Counted from the stretch's first letter, positions 26,879 through 36,817 are shown. The stretch: DNA of 64,000 nucleotides from Ramlibacter aurantiacus (GCF_016722895.1 NZ_JAEQNA010000001.1:1550001-1614000); one strand, 5' to 3'. Notes: a model not told the origin generated them from the sequence alone. Translations and numbers: made by a program.

Positions 26879-27130
26879 TCACCAGACATTAGGTGGATGC
26901 AGCCGATTGCGCCGCCTGCCACGTCGTTTTGGTATGCGATGACTGCGCGCCTGGCCATTCATGGTGATCCTGCGCGCGATGCGCCTGCCACCCGCGTCGT
27001 AGCCGTAGCTCGCCTGCGCATTCCGCGGCAGCGGATGAGGCCAATGGCCAATTGCGGCTGCCCCAATGGTAAGTGCTGTGCTCGTTACCTGTCCGCAACA
27101 CTGCTGCACCTCATGAGATTGCCGTTGCTC
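26879..27130 (-). pseudogene. Degenerate Rhs core fragment
   Basis: The minus strand encodes ASYGYDAGGRRIARRITMNG, which matches the core segment ASYSYDAGGRRIARTITIDG of the large Rhs gene (near 28580-28630). Flanking bases match further (compare 26960-27130 with 28570-28730), with small indels that break the frame. This is a third, decayed Rhs copy. Together with the stretches on either side it fills the 406-base gap between the neighbouring genes, where I see no other gene. Confidence 0.75.
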
Positions 27131-27200
27131 ATCTGGTAGCGCCTTGATTAGTTACCCGATGAGGAGATGATCATTCGACAAGCCATTTGCGGGCACACAA

Positions 27201-27749
27201 CTATCGATTGCACCGAAGCCACTCCGGAGCATGACCGAACAGAGTGATCGACACACCGAGGCCAGGAACTACAACGACTCTTGGGTTTACACTACTCACC
27301 GCAAATCCAGAATAGCCTGATCCCAACGCATCGCTAATGGGTTCGCAGACTCCACGATGAATACAATCCTGCTCGCCAACGCGGATCCCTGCACGCGCAT
27401 CCGGGCCGAGGAAGCTGATCGATACTCCATCGGAAAACATATAGAACGGCGCATTCTTTTCGGCCCCAGTCGCGGGCAAGGTAGGCACAAAACCATACAC
27501 CCACACCCAACCATCAGTGCGGCGCTTCATTGAAGTAACGAAAACCGATTCAGGAAGCGCAAGGTCACACGTCCCGATCTTGAGCACTGACGGCGCCAAG
27601 CCTAATGTCCGCTGGACCCGGGAGAGTCGTCTAGCATCATCTTCATCTTTAACATTTAGCAACGCTAACGTTTTCACAATCGCCAACGCCGCCATACAAG
27701 ACGCGAGCAATGATAGAGAGGACAGCATCACCCAGCGCTTTTTCATCAT
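27201..27749 (-). CDS. Putative membrane-anchored immunity protein of the large Rhs
   Basis: A 182-aa protein starting MMKKRWVMLSSLSLLASCMAALAIVK, so one N-terminal TM or signal anchor. The remainder should lie in the periplasm and has paired cysteines (GTCDLALP, EQDCIHRGVCEP). Its ATG overlaps the stop of the 2452-aa Rhs gene as ATGA, the coupling expected of a toxin-immunity pair. A periplasmic, membrane-tethered antitoxin would suit a toxin acting on the envelope. No family recognised; the immunity call rests on position and coupling. Confidence 0.7.
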   Translation of the reverse strand: MMKKRWVMLSSLSLLASCMAALAIVKTLALLNVKDEDDARRLSRVQRTLGLAPSVLKIGTCDLALPESVFVTSMKRRTDGWVWVYGFVPTLPATGAEKNAPFYMFSDGVSISFLGPDARAGIRVGEQDCIHRGVCEPISDALGSGYSGFAVSSVNPRVVVVPGLGVSITLFGHAPEWLRCNR

Positions 27750-30700
27750 CGGCGGCCAGCCCTATCTTGCGAAGGAACCAAAGGTCCTGGCGGGTTAATA
27801 ACAGGTCCGCTGACGGACGTACCTGGGACCTTAGTCGCGCTCTCCGCAAGAGCCGCAGCGGCATTCACGACACCTTGCCGCGCTGCTTGCCATTCCGCCT
27901 GTGTATAGGGCGCCGGACCGCGCATCCCCCGATCCATCCATTCCTGCATCGCATTCTCCACATTCTGGTTGTGTTGGGAAGCGCTTCTCCCCTGCTGCAA
28001 ATTCTTCAACCCGTCCGCGGCATCCCTGTAGTTTTCATACGCTTTGTAGCCCGCATAGCACGCCCCAGCAATTGCACCAATTGGAATGCACCATGGACAC
28101 AGCCCAGTCGGGTCGGCATTGCCAATTGGATCGCCGAACACATATGCAAATTCATTCTCCCCGCCCATCAACCCAATCGGATCCCTTGAGATAAACCTCC
28201 CGATCACCGGGTCGTAGTACCGCGCCCGGTAAAAGTACAGCCCAGTCCCTTCATCGTTCTCCCGCGCGGTGTACTGCAGCGTATTGCCACTCGCATCCGA
28301 TCCCACAGGCGCAGTCTCCCCGTATGGGCTGTACGCATACCCCGCTTCTACGCTCTGGTCCTCACGCGTGATCGCCAGAACGCTTCCTAGCGCATCCGTG
28401 ATGTGCGTGCGCACCATCGGCGCTTGGCCTTGCCGGCTCACGATGCGGGCAATGACGTCGTCCAAGCCGATGCCGGTGAGCAGGGTCGCTGCGATGCGGC
28501 CGTCTCTCACCTCGCCAATTGACTGCAGCCCCTCATAAACGTACTGCGTCGTGCGCGCCTGACCATCGATGGTGATCGTTCGCGCGATGCGCCTGCCACC
28601 CGCGTCGTAGCTGTAGCTCGCCTGCACGTTTTGCGGCATGCGGACGAGGCCGATCAAGCGATTGCGGCTGTCCCACTGGTAGGTCGTGTGTTCGTTCGCA
28701 TCCGCCACTTTGCTGCGCTTCGTGAGGTTGCCATTCGCGTCGTACTCGAAGGCCCAGGTCCTGCCCTGCGTCGTGAGTTCGAGCAGGCGGTCGGCGCCGT
28801 CGTACCGGGCCTGCATGGGCGTGTCGCTTTGCGATGAGCCATTGAGCATCGTGCGCCCGATGCGCTGGCCGGCGGCGTCGTACTGGTAGTCGATCTGCTC
28901 GATGAGGCTGCCGTCGGCGCGGGCGTACACGATTTGCGTGATGCGGCTGGCGGCGTCGTGGGTGAAGCGTTGGGCGATGCCGTTGGGTAGTTGACGCTCG
29001 ATGAGCCTGCCGCGGTCGTCCCACTGCCATCGCGTGACCTGCTCGGCGACTCCGCTGTGAGCCAGTGGCTTGGTGCGTTGCTCGATCAGCCGGCCCAGCT
29101 TGTCGTAGGCGTAGTCGGTGACGTCGATGGGGGTGCCATCGCGCAGCACCTCGCGCCGGCTGACGCGATCCAGCAGGCTGTAGCTGTAGCGGATCTCCAG
29201 CTTGCCGGCTGCGGTGGTGTGCGTCGTTGCGGCGAGTCGATCGAGCTCGTCCCACGCGTAGCTCCACCGGCTCGCTGGTTCCGCCGATTCAGCGATGCGG
29301 CCCAAGGCGTCGTAGCGGTAGGTCTGCACGCTGCCGTCGGCGTGGCGGATTTCCTCAATGTTTCCGTCGGCGGTGTAGCCGAGGGACGTGACCTGCCCCT
29401 TGCGGTCGGTGATGCTGGTCAGTCTGCGCAGCTCATCCCAGGCATATCGCGTGGCCGAGCCGAGCGCGTCGATGCGTTCGGTGAGAGAGCCTTTGTCGTC
29501 GTAGCGGTAGCGCTCGATCACCACCCCGTCAGCGTTGGTGACTTCGCTCACGCGCCCACCCTCGTCGTAGCGCAGCGTGGATGGCTGGCCCAAGGCGTCT
29601 GTGCGTTGCGTGAGTTGGTCACGGCGGTTGTAGTCGAGCTGGGTGCTGTAGCCCAAGGGATTGGTGTGGCTGGTCGATCGGCCCACCGCATCGTGCTCGA
29701 TCCGGCTTTCGTTGCCCAGTGCATCGATGACGGCTTGCAGGTCGCCCGCGTCGTTGTAGGCGAACCGCCGCTCGGGCGCAGCCAGGTCGGCCCCGCTGGC
29801 GATGAGCTGGCCTCGGTTGTCATAGGCGTAGCTCATGCTGCGGCCCAAGGGATCGGTGGCTTTGGTGAGCTGGCCGTGGCGCGGGTCGTACTGGTAGCGC
29901 CAGACCAGGCGCTGGCCGGCTTGGTCGAAGAGCGTGAGGGTGCTGACCTTGCCCCAGCGGCGGTCCCAGGTGGTTTCCCTTCGCCGGCCGGCGGGGTCTT
30001 GGGTGAGGACCAGGTCACCGGCTTCGTCGTAGGTGCGTTTCCAGCTCCGGCCCAGGGCGTCGCGGGTTTCGACCAAGCGGTGCTGCGCGTCGTAGCGGTA
30101 GTGCGTGATCTGGCCCCGCTCGTCGGTGTAGCGGGTGGGCCGACTGCTGGCATCGAAGATCTGTTCAGTCGTGATGCCATCGGAGCGGCGCACGGTGACG
30201 CCCATGATCTGGCCGCCGTAGAAGCGCCAGCCGGCTTGGTAGGCCTGCAGGCTGTCCTGCCGGGGACAGGTGGGGCCGGTGCAGCGTTGGTTGGGTTTGT
30301 CCAGATGGGCGACGCAGGCGCCGCTGACGTGGTAGCTGATGTCCAGCTGCGTGCCGTCGGAGGCGACCTGGCGCAGCACGCGGCCGGAGCTACCGTAGGT
30401 GTTGACGGTGGGCTGCGCCCGGCCGGGGTAGTGGATGGTGGCGATCTGCTCACCCAGAGGGCGCTTGGCGTCCAGCTCACAGGTGTCGTTGCCGATGATC
30501 TCTTCGGGGGTGGGCTGGACGGCGGCTGCGCCAGCCGAAGTCAAGGTACCCGACGAGCCACCGGAAGCACTGCCCCCACTGGCAATCACCCGCCCACCAA
30601 AGCCGCGCTGCCGTCGGTACGTCAGTCGCGTGACGCCACCCTCCGGGTCGGTGATCGTCTCGATGCGGTCCCCGGCCGTGTAGGTGTAGCGGTACTCGCG

Positions 30701-33700
30701 CCCCACGCTGTCTCGCACGCGATCGACAAAGCCGTTGCCACCGTAGCTGAAGGTCACATGGCGCGCGGCCGTGCCGACGGCGGTGATCTGCCCGCCGGCC
30801 TTGCGCGTGATGTTCAAGGTGTTGCCGGCCGCATCGGTCATCTCGACCAGGAAGTACGGCGCTCCCCCGCGCAGGAAGGTGGGCACGTTGCCGGGAAAGG
30901 GCATGAAGCGCCAGCGCGCGCCGGTCTTGAAGGTGAGGACCCAGGCGTCACCGTCCTGGCGGAAGCTTGCGCCGTGGAAGCGCGGGTCTTCCGCGCTGCG
31001 GTAGCCAGCGCTGCCGTCGTCGATGAAGTTGATGCGCCGCGCGCCAGGCAGCACCAGGCGCTTTTGCGGGCCGGCGAAGGGCAGGAAGGCGATGTCGTAG
31101 TCGGACGTCCAGCCGTAGCCGAAGCTGGCCACGGTGCCGCCCCGGTTGTTGAAGAAGTCGACCGGGTTGTAGCTCAGGCCGGTGTCGATGGGCGTGAGGC
31201 CGCCGCAGCGCAGGCCGCCGAAGGACGGCATTTCCTGGCCGTTGCTGAAGACGACCGGGTTGCAGGTGTCCGGCGGCGGCAGGTCGGGCGGGGGCAGATC
31301 CGGCGGGGGCGGATCGGGGGGCGGCGGCTCCGGGGGTGGAGGCGGCGGTGGTGGGGGCGGCGGCGGCGGCGGGGGCGGCGGAGGTGGGGGCGGATCGGAC
31401 GGCGGTGGGCAGTCCAGCGAGACCAGGCCGCACACGCCGCAAAACCGCGGCAGGCCCACGCCGGGGTCGCTGCTGACTGCCGTGCCGTCGGGGGTGACGG
31501 TGCCCTGGCCAGCGAGCTTCCATTCGCCGGTGCCGCCCATGGGGCTGCCGTCGAACCACCAGATGTCGACTTTGTCGCCCGGCTCGCGCCCGCTGACGTT
31601 GGGCAGCTGCACCGGGATGGGCGCGCTGGGGATGCCGCCCATGGGGGTGCCGAAGTAGAGCTGGTAGGCCTCTTTCATGGCGAAGGGCGGCGCGCCTACG
31701 GGAAGGCGGTCGGGGGTGAGGCGCTCGACGGCGATGCGGGTTTTCTTGACACCGTCCCAGCCGACGATGTCCACGCCTTGCGGCAGCACGACCGCGAAGC
31801 CGGGGTAGCGCTCGTCGGTGATGTGCTGGTCGCGCGTGGCGTTGTCGATGGGCTTGAAGCGCTCGTCGGGCGGCGGCGGGTTGATGACCCAGTCGTCCAG
31901 GGTGAGCAGCTGGCCGGCCGGCACGGTGACGTTGTAGGGCCAGATGGGGTAGAGGCTGTTGGCCGGGGTGGCGTCGAAGCGCAGCGTGGTGACGCCCGCG
32001 GGCAGGCCGGTGAGCAGGAAGTTGCCGGCCGCGTCGGTGACGACCTGATGGGTGGTGGTGTCCTGGCGAACGATGACGCCGGGGATGCCGGCGCCCTCGG
32101 GGGTGACGAAGCGGCCCTTGACGCCGGTGAGGCCGGCCGACGGCGCCACGTCGAGGTTGAGGCGGGCCTCGCGCAGCCAGGGCAGGCCGTCGAGCGTGGC
32201 CTGGGCGCGCAGGGTGAGGGTGACGGCTGCCGGCGGGGCGCTGGCGTCGGCCTGCAGGACCAGGCGGCCGGTCTGGTAGGCGCTGAGGGAGGGCGGCTCG
32301 AAGCGGGCGCTGACGCCGGCCGGCAGGCCGGTGACGGACAGGCGGGCCAGGCCCTGGTAGGGGCGGCTGCCGGTGCTGGCCAGGGTGAGGCTGGCCTGGG
32401 CATTGCTGCCTTGCATGAGCACCAGGCGCGAGGGGCTGGCCGAGAAGCCGAAGTCTTGTTCGCGCAGCACGGTGAAGGCCGGGCTTTGCGCCGAGCCGGC
32501 GGCGGTGGTGACGGTGATGGGGCCACTCGATGCGGTGTCGGGCACGCGCACCTGCAGAGTGGTGTCGCTGCCCGCCAGAACGGCCGCGGGCGCGGGGCCG
32601 GCGAAGGCGACGCTGTTGCCCGCAGGGTTGATGGCAAATCCGCTGCCGGTGAGGGTGACCACCGCGCCAGCAGGGCCGGCGGCCGGCTGGATGCGGTCGA
32701 TGCGCACGCCGGTGACAACCGGCGGCAGCACGGTGAGAGCGAGCTGGGCCGCGGCGAACGGAGCGCCCTCGGCGCGCAGCACCACCGGGCCAGCTGCGAC
32801 GGCGCGGAAGGTGGCGCTGGCACTGGTGAGGCCGGGCCCGACGACGAGCGTGGACGGCAGCTCCACCCGGCCGGTGCCACTGGCGCTCAGGCGCAGCGTG
32901 ACCGGCTGGCTGCCGGCGGGGTACGGGGTGGTGATGCTGACCGTGGCCATTTGGCCGACGGTGACGGTGCTGGCGCCGGTGGCCATGGCCAGGGGAGCGG
33001 GCGGGCCGACCCGGACGCTGGCCTGGCCCGTGACGGATTCGGCCTCGGGCCGTCCGGGGCCGGGCGGCAACGGCTGGCTGGCGCTGACCTGCGCGTCGCC
33101 CTCGGCCTGGCCGGTGACGCGGCCCTGGGCATCGATGGTGGCGACGGCGGGCGGCGTGGCCCGCCAGGTGGTGGCCGCCTCAAGGCCGATCTCGCGCTGG
33201 CTGGCGTCGGAATAGGTGCCGGTGGCGCGCAGGGCAACGGTCTGGCCCGGGGAAAGCTCGGGCGCTTGCGGCTCGATGGCGATGGCGACCAGCTCGGGTT
33301 CGGTGACCTGCACCCGCGTCGCGAGCGACTGGCCATCCAGCGTGGCCGTGACCGTGGCCTCGCCCACCGCCCGCGCGATGAGCGGGATGTCGATGGCGTG
33401 CTGGCCGGCCGGCACGGTGACGGTGGCGGGCGCCTGCACGGTGTCAGGGCTGACCGCCAGCGCGACACCCAGGTCGGCACGGGCGCTTCGGTCCAGCGAC
33501 AGGCGCAGCACGCCCAATCGCCCCTTGGCCAGCGACAGGCCGTCCGGCAGCAGGCTGGCGATGCGCGGCGGTGGGGCCACCACGAGCACGCGGGTGGAAT
33601 GTTCGGACGGGCCGACGCGGGCCCAGACCGCGCTGCCGCCCTCGCGCAGGGCTTCCAGCACGACACGCTGCTCGGTCTGGCCGGCGGGGATGACGATTTG

Positions 33701-35104
33701 CGGCGGCACGCGGACGACGGTGGCGTCCTGCGCCTGCAGGGTGACCGTCACGGGCTCCGGCTGGGCGGCCGCCAGGCGCAGGCGAAGCTCGCCGGTGGCG
33801 CCCTCCTGCAGGCCCAGCGGGTCGGGCGACAAGGCCGCCAGCGTGGGCGGCTGCGGCTGCACGCGCACGGCGGCCCGGCGGGTGCTGAGGTTGCCCGCGT
33901 CCTGCAGGGTGGCGACGATCTCGGCCTGGCCGGGGGCCAGGGCCAGCGCCTCGAAGGACAGCTGCGCCTGGCCGGCCGGCACCGCCACGGCGGCAGGTAG
34001 CTCGAGCAGCCCAGGCGGCTGCGCCGCCAGGGCGAGGGATACCGAGGCCCCGGCCCCGGGCGCGGCGCTCAGGCGCAGCTCGAAGCGATGGCGGGCGCCG
34101 GTGACCAGCTGGGCGCTGGCGGGCTCCAGGGCCTCCAGCCGCAGGGGCGCGGGCAGCACCTGCACGGCGGCCTGGATGGCGGGTGCGGCCGGCACGCCCG
34201 CTTCGGCGGGCAGGCGCGCTTCGATGCGGGCATGGCCGATGGCGCGGGCCACGATGGCGAAGGCGGCTTCGCTGGCACCGGCCGGCACGGTCACCGTGTC
34301 GGGCAAGGCCAGCAGGCCCTGGGGCTCGGTGCGCAGTGACACGACGGTAGCCGTGGACTGCGCCGAGGACAGGCGCACCCGCAGCTGGATGCTGGCGTCC
34401 TGCTGCAGCACCGTGGTGGCGGGCAGCAGCGCAGAAAGCCGGGCCGGCTCGGGGACCACCCGCACCTGGGCCGAGGCGCGGGTGGTGGTGCCTGCGTGCT
34501 GCAGCTGCGCAAGCACGACCGTGGTGCCGGTGGCCAGCGCGCGAGCCTCGAAGGTGGCCGCGTCCTGGCCTGCCGGCACGGTGACGGTGGCGGGCAGGGA
34601 CAAGAGGGCGGAGGGATCGGTGGACAGGCGGACCGAGACGCCGTTCGGCTGCGGTGGATCGATGCGCAGGCGCCATTGGCCGGAGGCGCCCTCGCGCAGC
34701 ATCGCCTGGGTGGGCTCCAGCCCCACCAGCCGGGCGGGCGCGGAATCGACGCGCACGGTGGCGCTGCGGGTGGCGCCGTCCACGCTGACGGTGACGCGGG
34801 CCTGCCCGGCCATGCGGGCTTGCACCGGAATGGGGATGTAGCGCTGGCCGGCGGTGAAACGCACGGTGGCCGGCACGCGCACGATGTCGTCGTCACTGGA
34901 CTGCACCCGCAGCACGCCGTCGGCGCGCGCCGCCGGGGCGACCTGCGCCTCGAGCACCAGGGTGCTGCCGGCCTTGGCGCTGGCGCTGGCGGGGCGCACG
35001 GCGGCAAGGTTCAGGCGGGGTGCGGCCAGCGCATGGGCGCCGAGCAGCAGCAGCAGGGCCAGCAGCGTGACGACGCGGCACAGCCCCGTGATGCGGCTAT
35101 GCAT
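27746..35104 (-). CDS. Giant secreted Rhs/YD-repeat protein with variable C-terminal tip
   Basis: A 2452-aa protein taken from ATG 35104, which gives a clean Sec-type signal (MHSRITGLCRVVTLLALLLL, then cleavage after HALAAP); 36 more codons are open upstream. Order: about eight Ig-like repeats, each with a PATVTVPAGQ-type strand (residues about 30-600); a BIG2-like repeat (about 600-680); an IPT/TIG domain (about 795-875); a carboxypeptidase-regulatory-like domain (about 990-1040); a polyproline/Asp linker (about 1235-1281); the PVDFFNNRGG region (about 1313); YD repeats; and an RHS-associated core ending FISRDPIGL (about 2310). The last 135 or so residues are a variable tip with a hydrophobic segment (CIPIGAIAGACYAGYKAY) that I cannot assign. 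The export signal points to Sec plus an outer-membrane step rather than type VI delivery. Third gene of an operon after the 995- and 521-aa proteins. Confidence 0.9.
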   Translation of the reverse strand: MHSRITGLCRVVTLLALLLLLGAHALAAPRLNLAAVRPASASAKAGSTLVLEAQVAPAARADGVLRVQSSDDDIVRVPATVRFTAGQRYIPIPVQARMAGQARVTVSVDGATRSATVRVDSAPARLVGLEPTQAMLREGASGQWRLRIDPPQPNGVSVRLSTDPSALLSLPATVTVPAGQDAATFEARALATGTTVVLAQLQHAGTTTRASAQVRVVPEPARLSALLPATTVLQQDASIQLRVRLSSAQSTATVVSLRTEPQGLLALPDTVTVPAGASEAAFAIVARAIGHARIEARLPAEAGVPAAPAIQAAVQVLPAPLRLEALEPASAQLVTGARHRFELRLSAAPGAGASVSLALAAQPPGLLELPAAVAVPAGQAQLSFEALALAPGQAEIVATLQDAGNLSTRRAAVRVQPQPPTLAALSPDPLGLQEGATGELRLRLAAAQPEPVTVTLQAQDATVVRVPPQIVIPAGQTEQRVVLEALREGGSAVWARVGPSEHSTRVLVVAPPPRIASLLPDGLSLAKGRLGVLRLSLDRSARADLGVALAVSPDTVQAPATVTVPAGQHAIDIPLIARAVGEATVTATLDGQSLATRVQVTEPELVAIAIEPQAPELSPGQTVALRATGTYSDASQREIGLEAATTWRATPPAVATIDAQGRVTGQAEGDAQVSASQPLPPGPGRPEAESVTGQASVRVGPPAPLAMATGASTVTVGQMATVSITTPYPAGSQPVTLRLSASGTGRVELPSTLVVGPGLTSASATFRAVAAGPVVLRAEGAPFAAAQLALTVLPPVVTGVRIDRIQPAAGPAGAVVTLTGSGFAINPAGNSVAFAGPAPAAVLAGSDTTLQVRVPDTASSGPITVTTAAGSAQSPAFTVLREQDFGFSASPSRLVLMQGSNAQASLTLASTGSRPYQGLARLSVTGLPAGVSARFEPPSLSAYQTGRLVLQADASAPPAAVTLTLRAQATLDGLPWLREARLNLDVAPSAGLTGVKGRFVTPEGAGIPGVIVRQDTTTHQVVTDAAGNFLLTGLPAGVTTLRFDATPANSLYPIWPYNVTVPAGQLLTLDDWVINPPPPDERFKPIDNATRDQHITDERYPGFAVVLPQGVDIVGWDGVKKTRIAVERLTPDRLPVGAPPFAMKEAYQLYFGTPMGGIPSAPIPVQLPNVSGREPGDKVDIWWFDGSPMGGTGEWKLAGQGTVTPDGTAVSSDPGVGLPRFCGVCGLVSLDCPPPSDPPPPPPPPPPPPPPPPPPPPPEPPPPDPPPPDLPPPDLPPPDTCNPVVFSNGQEMPSFGGLRCGGLTPIDTGLSYNPVDFFNNRGGTVASFGYGWTSDYDIAFLPFAGPQKRLVLPGARRINFIDDGSAGYRSAEDPRFHGASFRQDGDAWVLTFKTGARWRFMPFPGNVPTFLRGGAPYFLVEMTDAAGNTLNITRKAGGQITAVGTAARHVTFSYGGNGFVDRVRDSVGREYRYTYTAGDRIETITDPEGGVTRLTYRRQRGFGGRVIASGGSASGGSSGTLTSAGAAAVQPTPEEIIGNDTCELDAKRPLGEQIATIHYPGRAQPTVNTYGSSGRVLRQVASDGTQLDISYHVSGACVAHLDKPNQRCTGPTCPRQDSLQAYQAGWRFYGGQIMGVTVRRSDGITTEQIFDASSRPTRYTDERGQITHYRYDAQHRLVETRDALGRSWKRTYDEAGDLVLTQDPAGRRRETTWDRRWGKVSTLTLFDQAGQRLVWRYQYDPRHGQLTKATDPLGRSMSYAYDNRGQLIASGADLAAPERRFAYNDAGDLQAVIDALGNESRIEHDAVGRSTSHTNPLGYSTQLDYNRRDQLTQRTDALGQPSTLRYDEGGRVSEVTNADGVVIERYRYDDKGSLTERIDALGSATRYAWDELRRLTSITDRKGQVTSLGYTADGNIEEIRHADGSVQTYRYDALGRIAESAEPASRWSYAWDELDRLAATTHTTAAGKLEIRYSYSLLDRVSRREVLRDGTPIDVTDYAYDKLGRLIEQRTKPLAHSGVAEQVTRWQWDDRGRLIERQLPNGIAQRFTHDAASRITQIVYARADGSLIEQIDYQYDAAGQRIGRTMLNGSSQSDTPMQARYDGADRLLELTTQGRTWAFEYDANGNLTKRSKVADANEHTTYQWDSRNRLIGLVRMPQNVQASYSYDAGGRRIARTITIDGQARTTQYVYEGLQSIGEVRDGRIAATLLTGIGLDDVIARIVSRQGQAPMVRTHITDALGSVLAITREDQSVEAGYAYSPYGETAPVGSDASGNTLQYTARENDEGTGLYFYRARYYDPVIGRFISRDPIGLMGGENEFAYVFGDPIGNADPTGLCPWCIPIGAIAGACYAGYKAYENYRDAADGLKNLQQGRSASQHNQNVENAMQEWMDRGMRGPAPYTQAEWQAARQGVVNAAAALAESATKVPGTSVSGPVINPPGPLVPSQDRAGRR
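28153..29888 (-). repeat. Rhs core duplication, intact copy
   Basis: This is the counterpart of 24160-25895, coding for YD repeats and the RHS-associated core of the large Rhs protein. A second short match, 30964-31190, corresponds to 25896-26122. Confidence 0.85.
31260..31400 (-). repeat. Polyproline-coding GC microsatellite
   Basis: Tandem ggc/ggg triplets on the plus strand encode an uninterrupted polyproline tract and repeats of PPPPDLPPPDLPPPD on the minus strand inside the large Rhs gene. It separates the Ig/TIG half from the YD-repeat half. Such tracts are prone to length change. Confidence 0.8.
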
Positions 35105-35251
35105 GGGCGTGCGCCTGTCGTCAGCACGGGCGCCGATGTGCGCGCTCGATGCGGCCCCTGCCCGCATGCGCCCTCCCCTCCCAAGCGTGTCGGCTGCCGA
35201 TGCTGCGCCCATCTTCTTCCCCGCTGAATGTCGTTGTCGTTGTCGTTCGGA

Positions 35252-36817
35252 TCAGCCCGGCAGGCCGGCCTGCTGCAGCACGGAGGCCGGCACGGTGAAG
35301 CTCTTGCCGCTGACGGTGATGAGGCGCGCCTGGGCTTCGCCGCTGCCGCCCAGCGTGGCCATCAGCTGCACCTTGTCGACGCGCTCGTTGTTCGCGAAGC
35401 GGGACAGGGCCTCGCCGACGGCGACGACCACGGTGTAGGTGGTGGTGGCCTGCAGCACGCTGGGGCCGGGCGGCAGGGTGACCTGCACGCTGGCGCTGCC
35501 TTCGGCGGCGCTGCCGACGATGGCCGGGCTGAGCGCTTCGATGGGTTGGCCATAGGCCGGCAGCACACGCAGCAGAACGGTGTTGCCGGTGGGCACGTTG
35601 ATGGTCTTGAAGGTGACGGTGACCGGGTTGGCCAGGTCGGCCGGGAAGCTCAGGTCGGCCTGGCCGGTCGGGTTGGCCGGCACCTGCTTGCCGCCGACGG
35701 TGTCGATACGCAGCGCGGGCACGTTGGCGAGGAACAGCGGACCGGGTTTGTCGGCGGTGTAGGCGGGGTCCGAGGTGCCGCTGAAGGTGATGTTGTCCGC
35801 TTCGAGGCGGATGCGGCCGGCGGCGCCGCCGTAGCCGCTGAAGCTGGGCAGGTACAGGCACGTCTGCCGGCGATTGTTGTTCTGGTTGATGCAGCCGCCA
35901 GCGGCGAACAGCTTGCCGTTGCCTGCGATGCGGCTGGCCACCAGGCGAACGGCGCCGCCGGAGCCGCCGCCGCCCTCACCGCCTGCGTTGATGCCCCCCA
36001 CGCCACCGGCATCACCACCGGTGGCGTCGATCGAGCTGCTTGCCGCCAGTTGGATGGTGCCGGAGGCCGCGATGAGCAGCGCCCCGCCGCCACCGCCACC
36101 GCCTGAGCCGGGGTAGTTGGCACCGCCGCGGCCACCGCCGCCGCCTGAGCCGCCGATCAGTGGCTGAAGCAAGTTGGAGCCATAGGGCTTCGCCAGGAAG
36201 CTCAGGTCGGCGTTGGAGCCACATCTCCAGCGCATATCGGCGACAGCACTCCCTGCCGTCGCATGCCCGGCGCCCAGACCCACGAACTTGTGATAACCGC
36301 GCCCGCTGCAGCCATCGGCCCCCTCGATTCCACCCAGACCCCCACCCGGCCCCAGCCCCGTGCCGCCCCGGATCACCGCCGGCTGCTGCGCCTGGTCGGC
36401 CTGCCCGCCCCGTCCGCCATCAAAGCCGCCCGGCCCACCGACACCGGGGATGCCGTCATCGGCCAGGTTGCCGTCGCCATAGGTGCCCGAGTGCCGCGCG
36501 TCCTCGCCCCGGATGTCGATGCTGCCGGCCAGGGTGACGTCGCCGGCCACGAGCAGCTGCACCGGTGTGTTCAGCGTGTTGCGCTTGAACTTCACCGTGA
36601 CACCCTGGGGGATGTTGATGCTGGTGTAGTTCAGCACGCCCGAGGGGGGCAGCTCAATGACGGTGTTGACGGTGGGCGCGAGCGCGCCGTCGGCGCCGGT
36701 GCTGCCGCTGTCGAAGGCGAACGCGGCGGGGGCGCAGGCGGCCAGCGCGAGGGCAGCGATCAGGCCCCGCCGCGTGACCGGCGGGCGCGGGGCGGGGGCG
36801 ATGGAGAGTGGGCTCAT
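35252..36817 (-). CDS. Secreted glycine-rich beta protein of the Rhs locus
   Basis: A 521-aa protein with an N-terminal export signal (RRGLIAALALAACAPAAFAF). Then come a short beta region (NTVIELPPSGVLNYTSINIPQ), Gly-rich loops (about residues 120-285, with GGSGGGGGRGGANYPGSGG), and a beta-rich C-terminus. The VTLAGSIDIRGEDARHSG pattern with Gly-rich insertions suggests a parallel beta-helix-like surface protein. It lies between the 995-aa protein and the large Rhs on the same strand, so the three are presumably made together. It may be a scaffold or accessory factor; no enzyme motif seen. Confidence 0.75.
   Translation of the reverse strand: MSPLSIAPAPRPPVTRRGLIAALALAACAPAAFAFDSGSTGADGALAPTVNTVIELPPSGVLNYTSINIPQGVTVKFKRNTLNTPVQLLVAGDVTLAGSIDIRGEDARHSGTYGDGNLADDGIPGVGGPGGFDGGRGGQADQAQQPAVIRGGTGLGPGGGLGGIEGADGCSGRGYHKFVGLGAGHATAGSAVADMRWRCGSNADLSFLAKPYGSNLLQPLIGGSGGGGGRGGANYPGSGGGGGGGALLIAASGTIQLAASSSIDATGGDAGGVGGINAGGEGGGGSGGAVRLVASRIAGNGKLFAAGGCINQNNNRRQTCLYLPSFSGYGGAAGRIRLEADNITFSGTSDPAYTADKPGPLFLANVPALRIDTVGGKQVPANPTGQADLSFPADLANPVTVTFKTINVPTGNTVLLRVLPAYGQPIEALSPAIVGSAAEGSASVQVTLPPGPSVLQATTTYTVVVAVGEALSRFANNERVDKVQLMATLGGSGEAQARLITVSGKSFTVPASVLQQAGLPG

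Noticed and set aside
28991..34000. 1669-aa open frame on the plus strand
   Set aside because: It is the antisense shadow of the large Rhs gene in GC-rich DNA, with a Gly/Ala/Arg composition and no domains.
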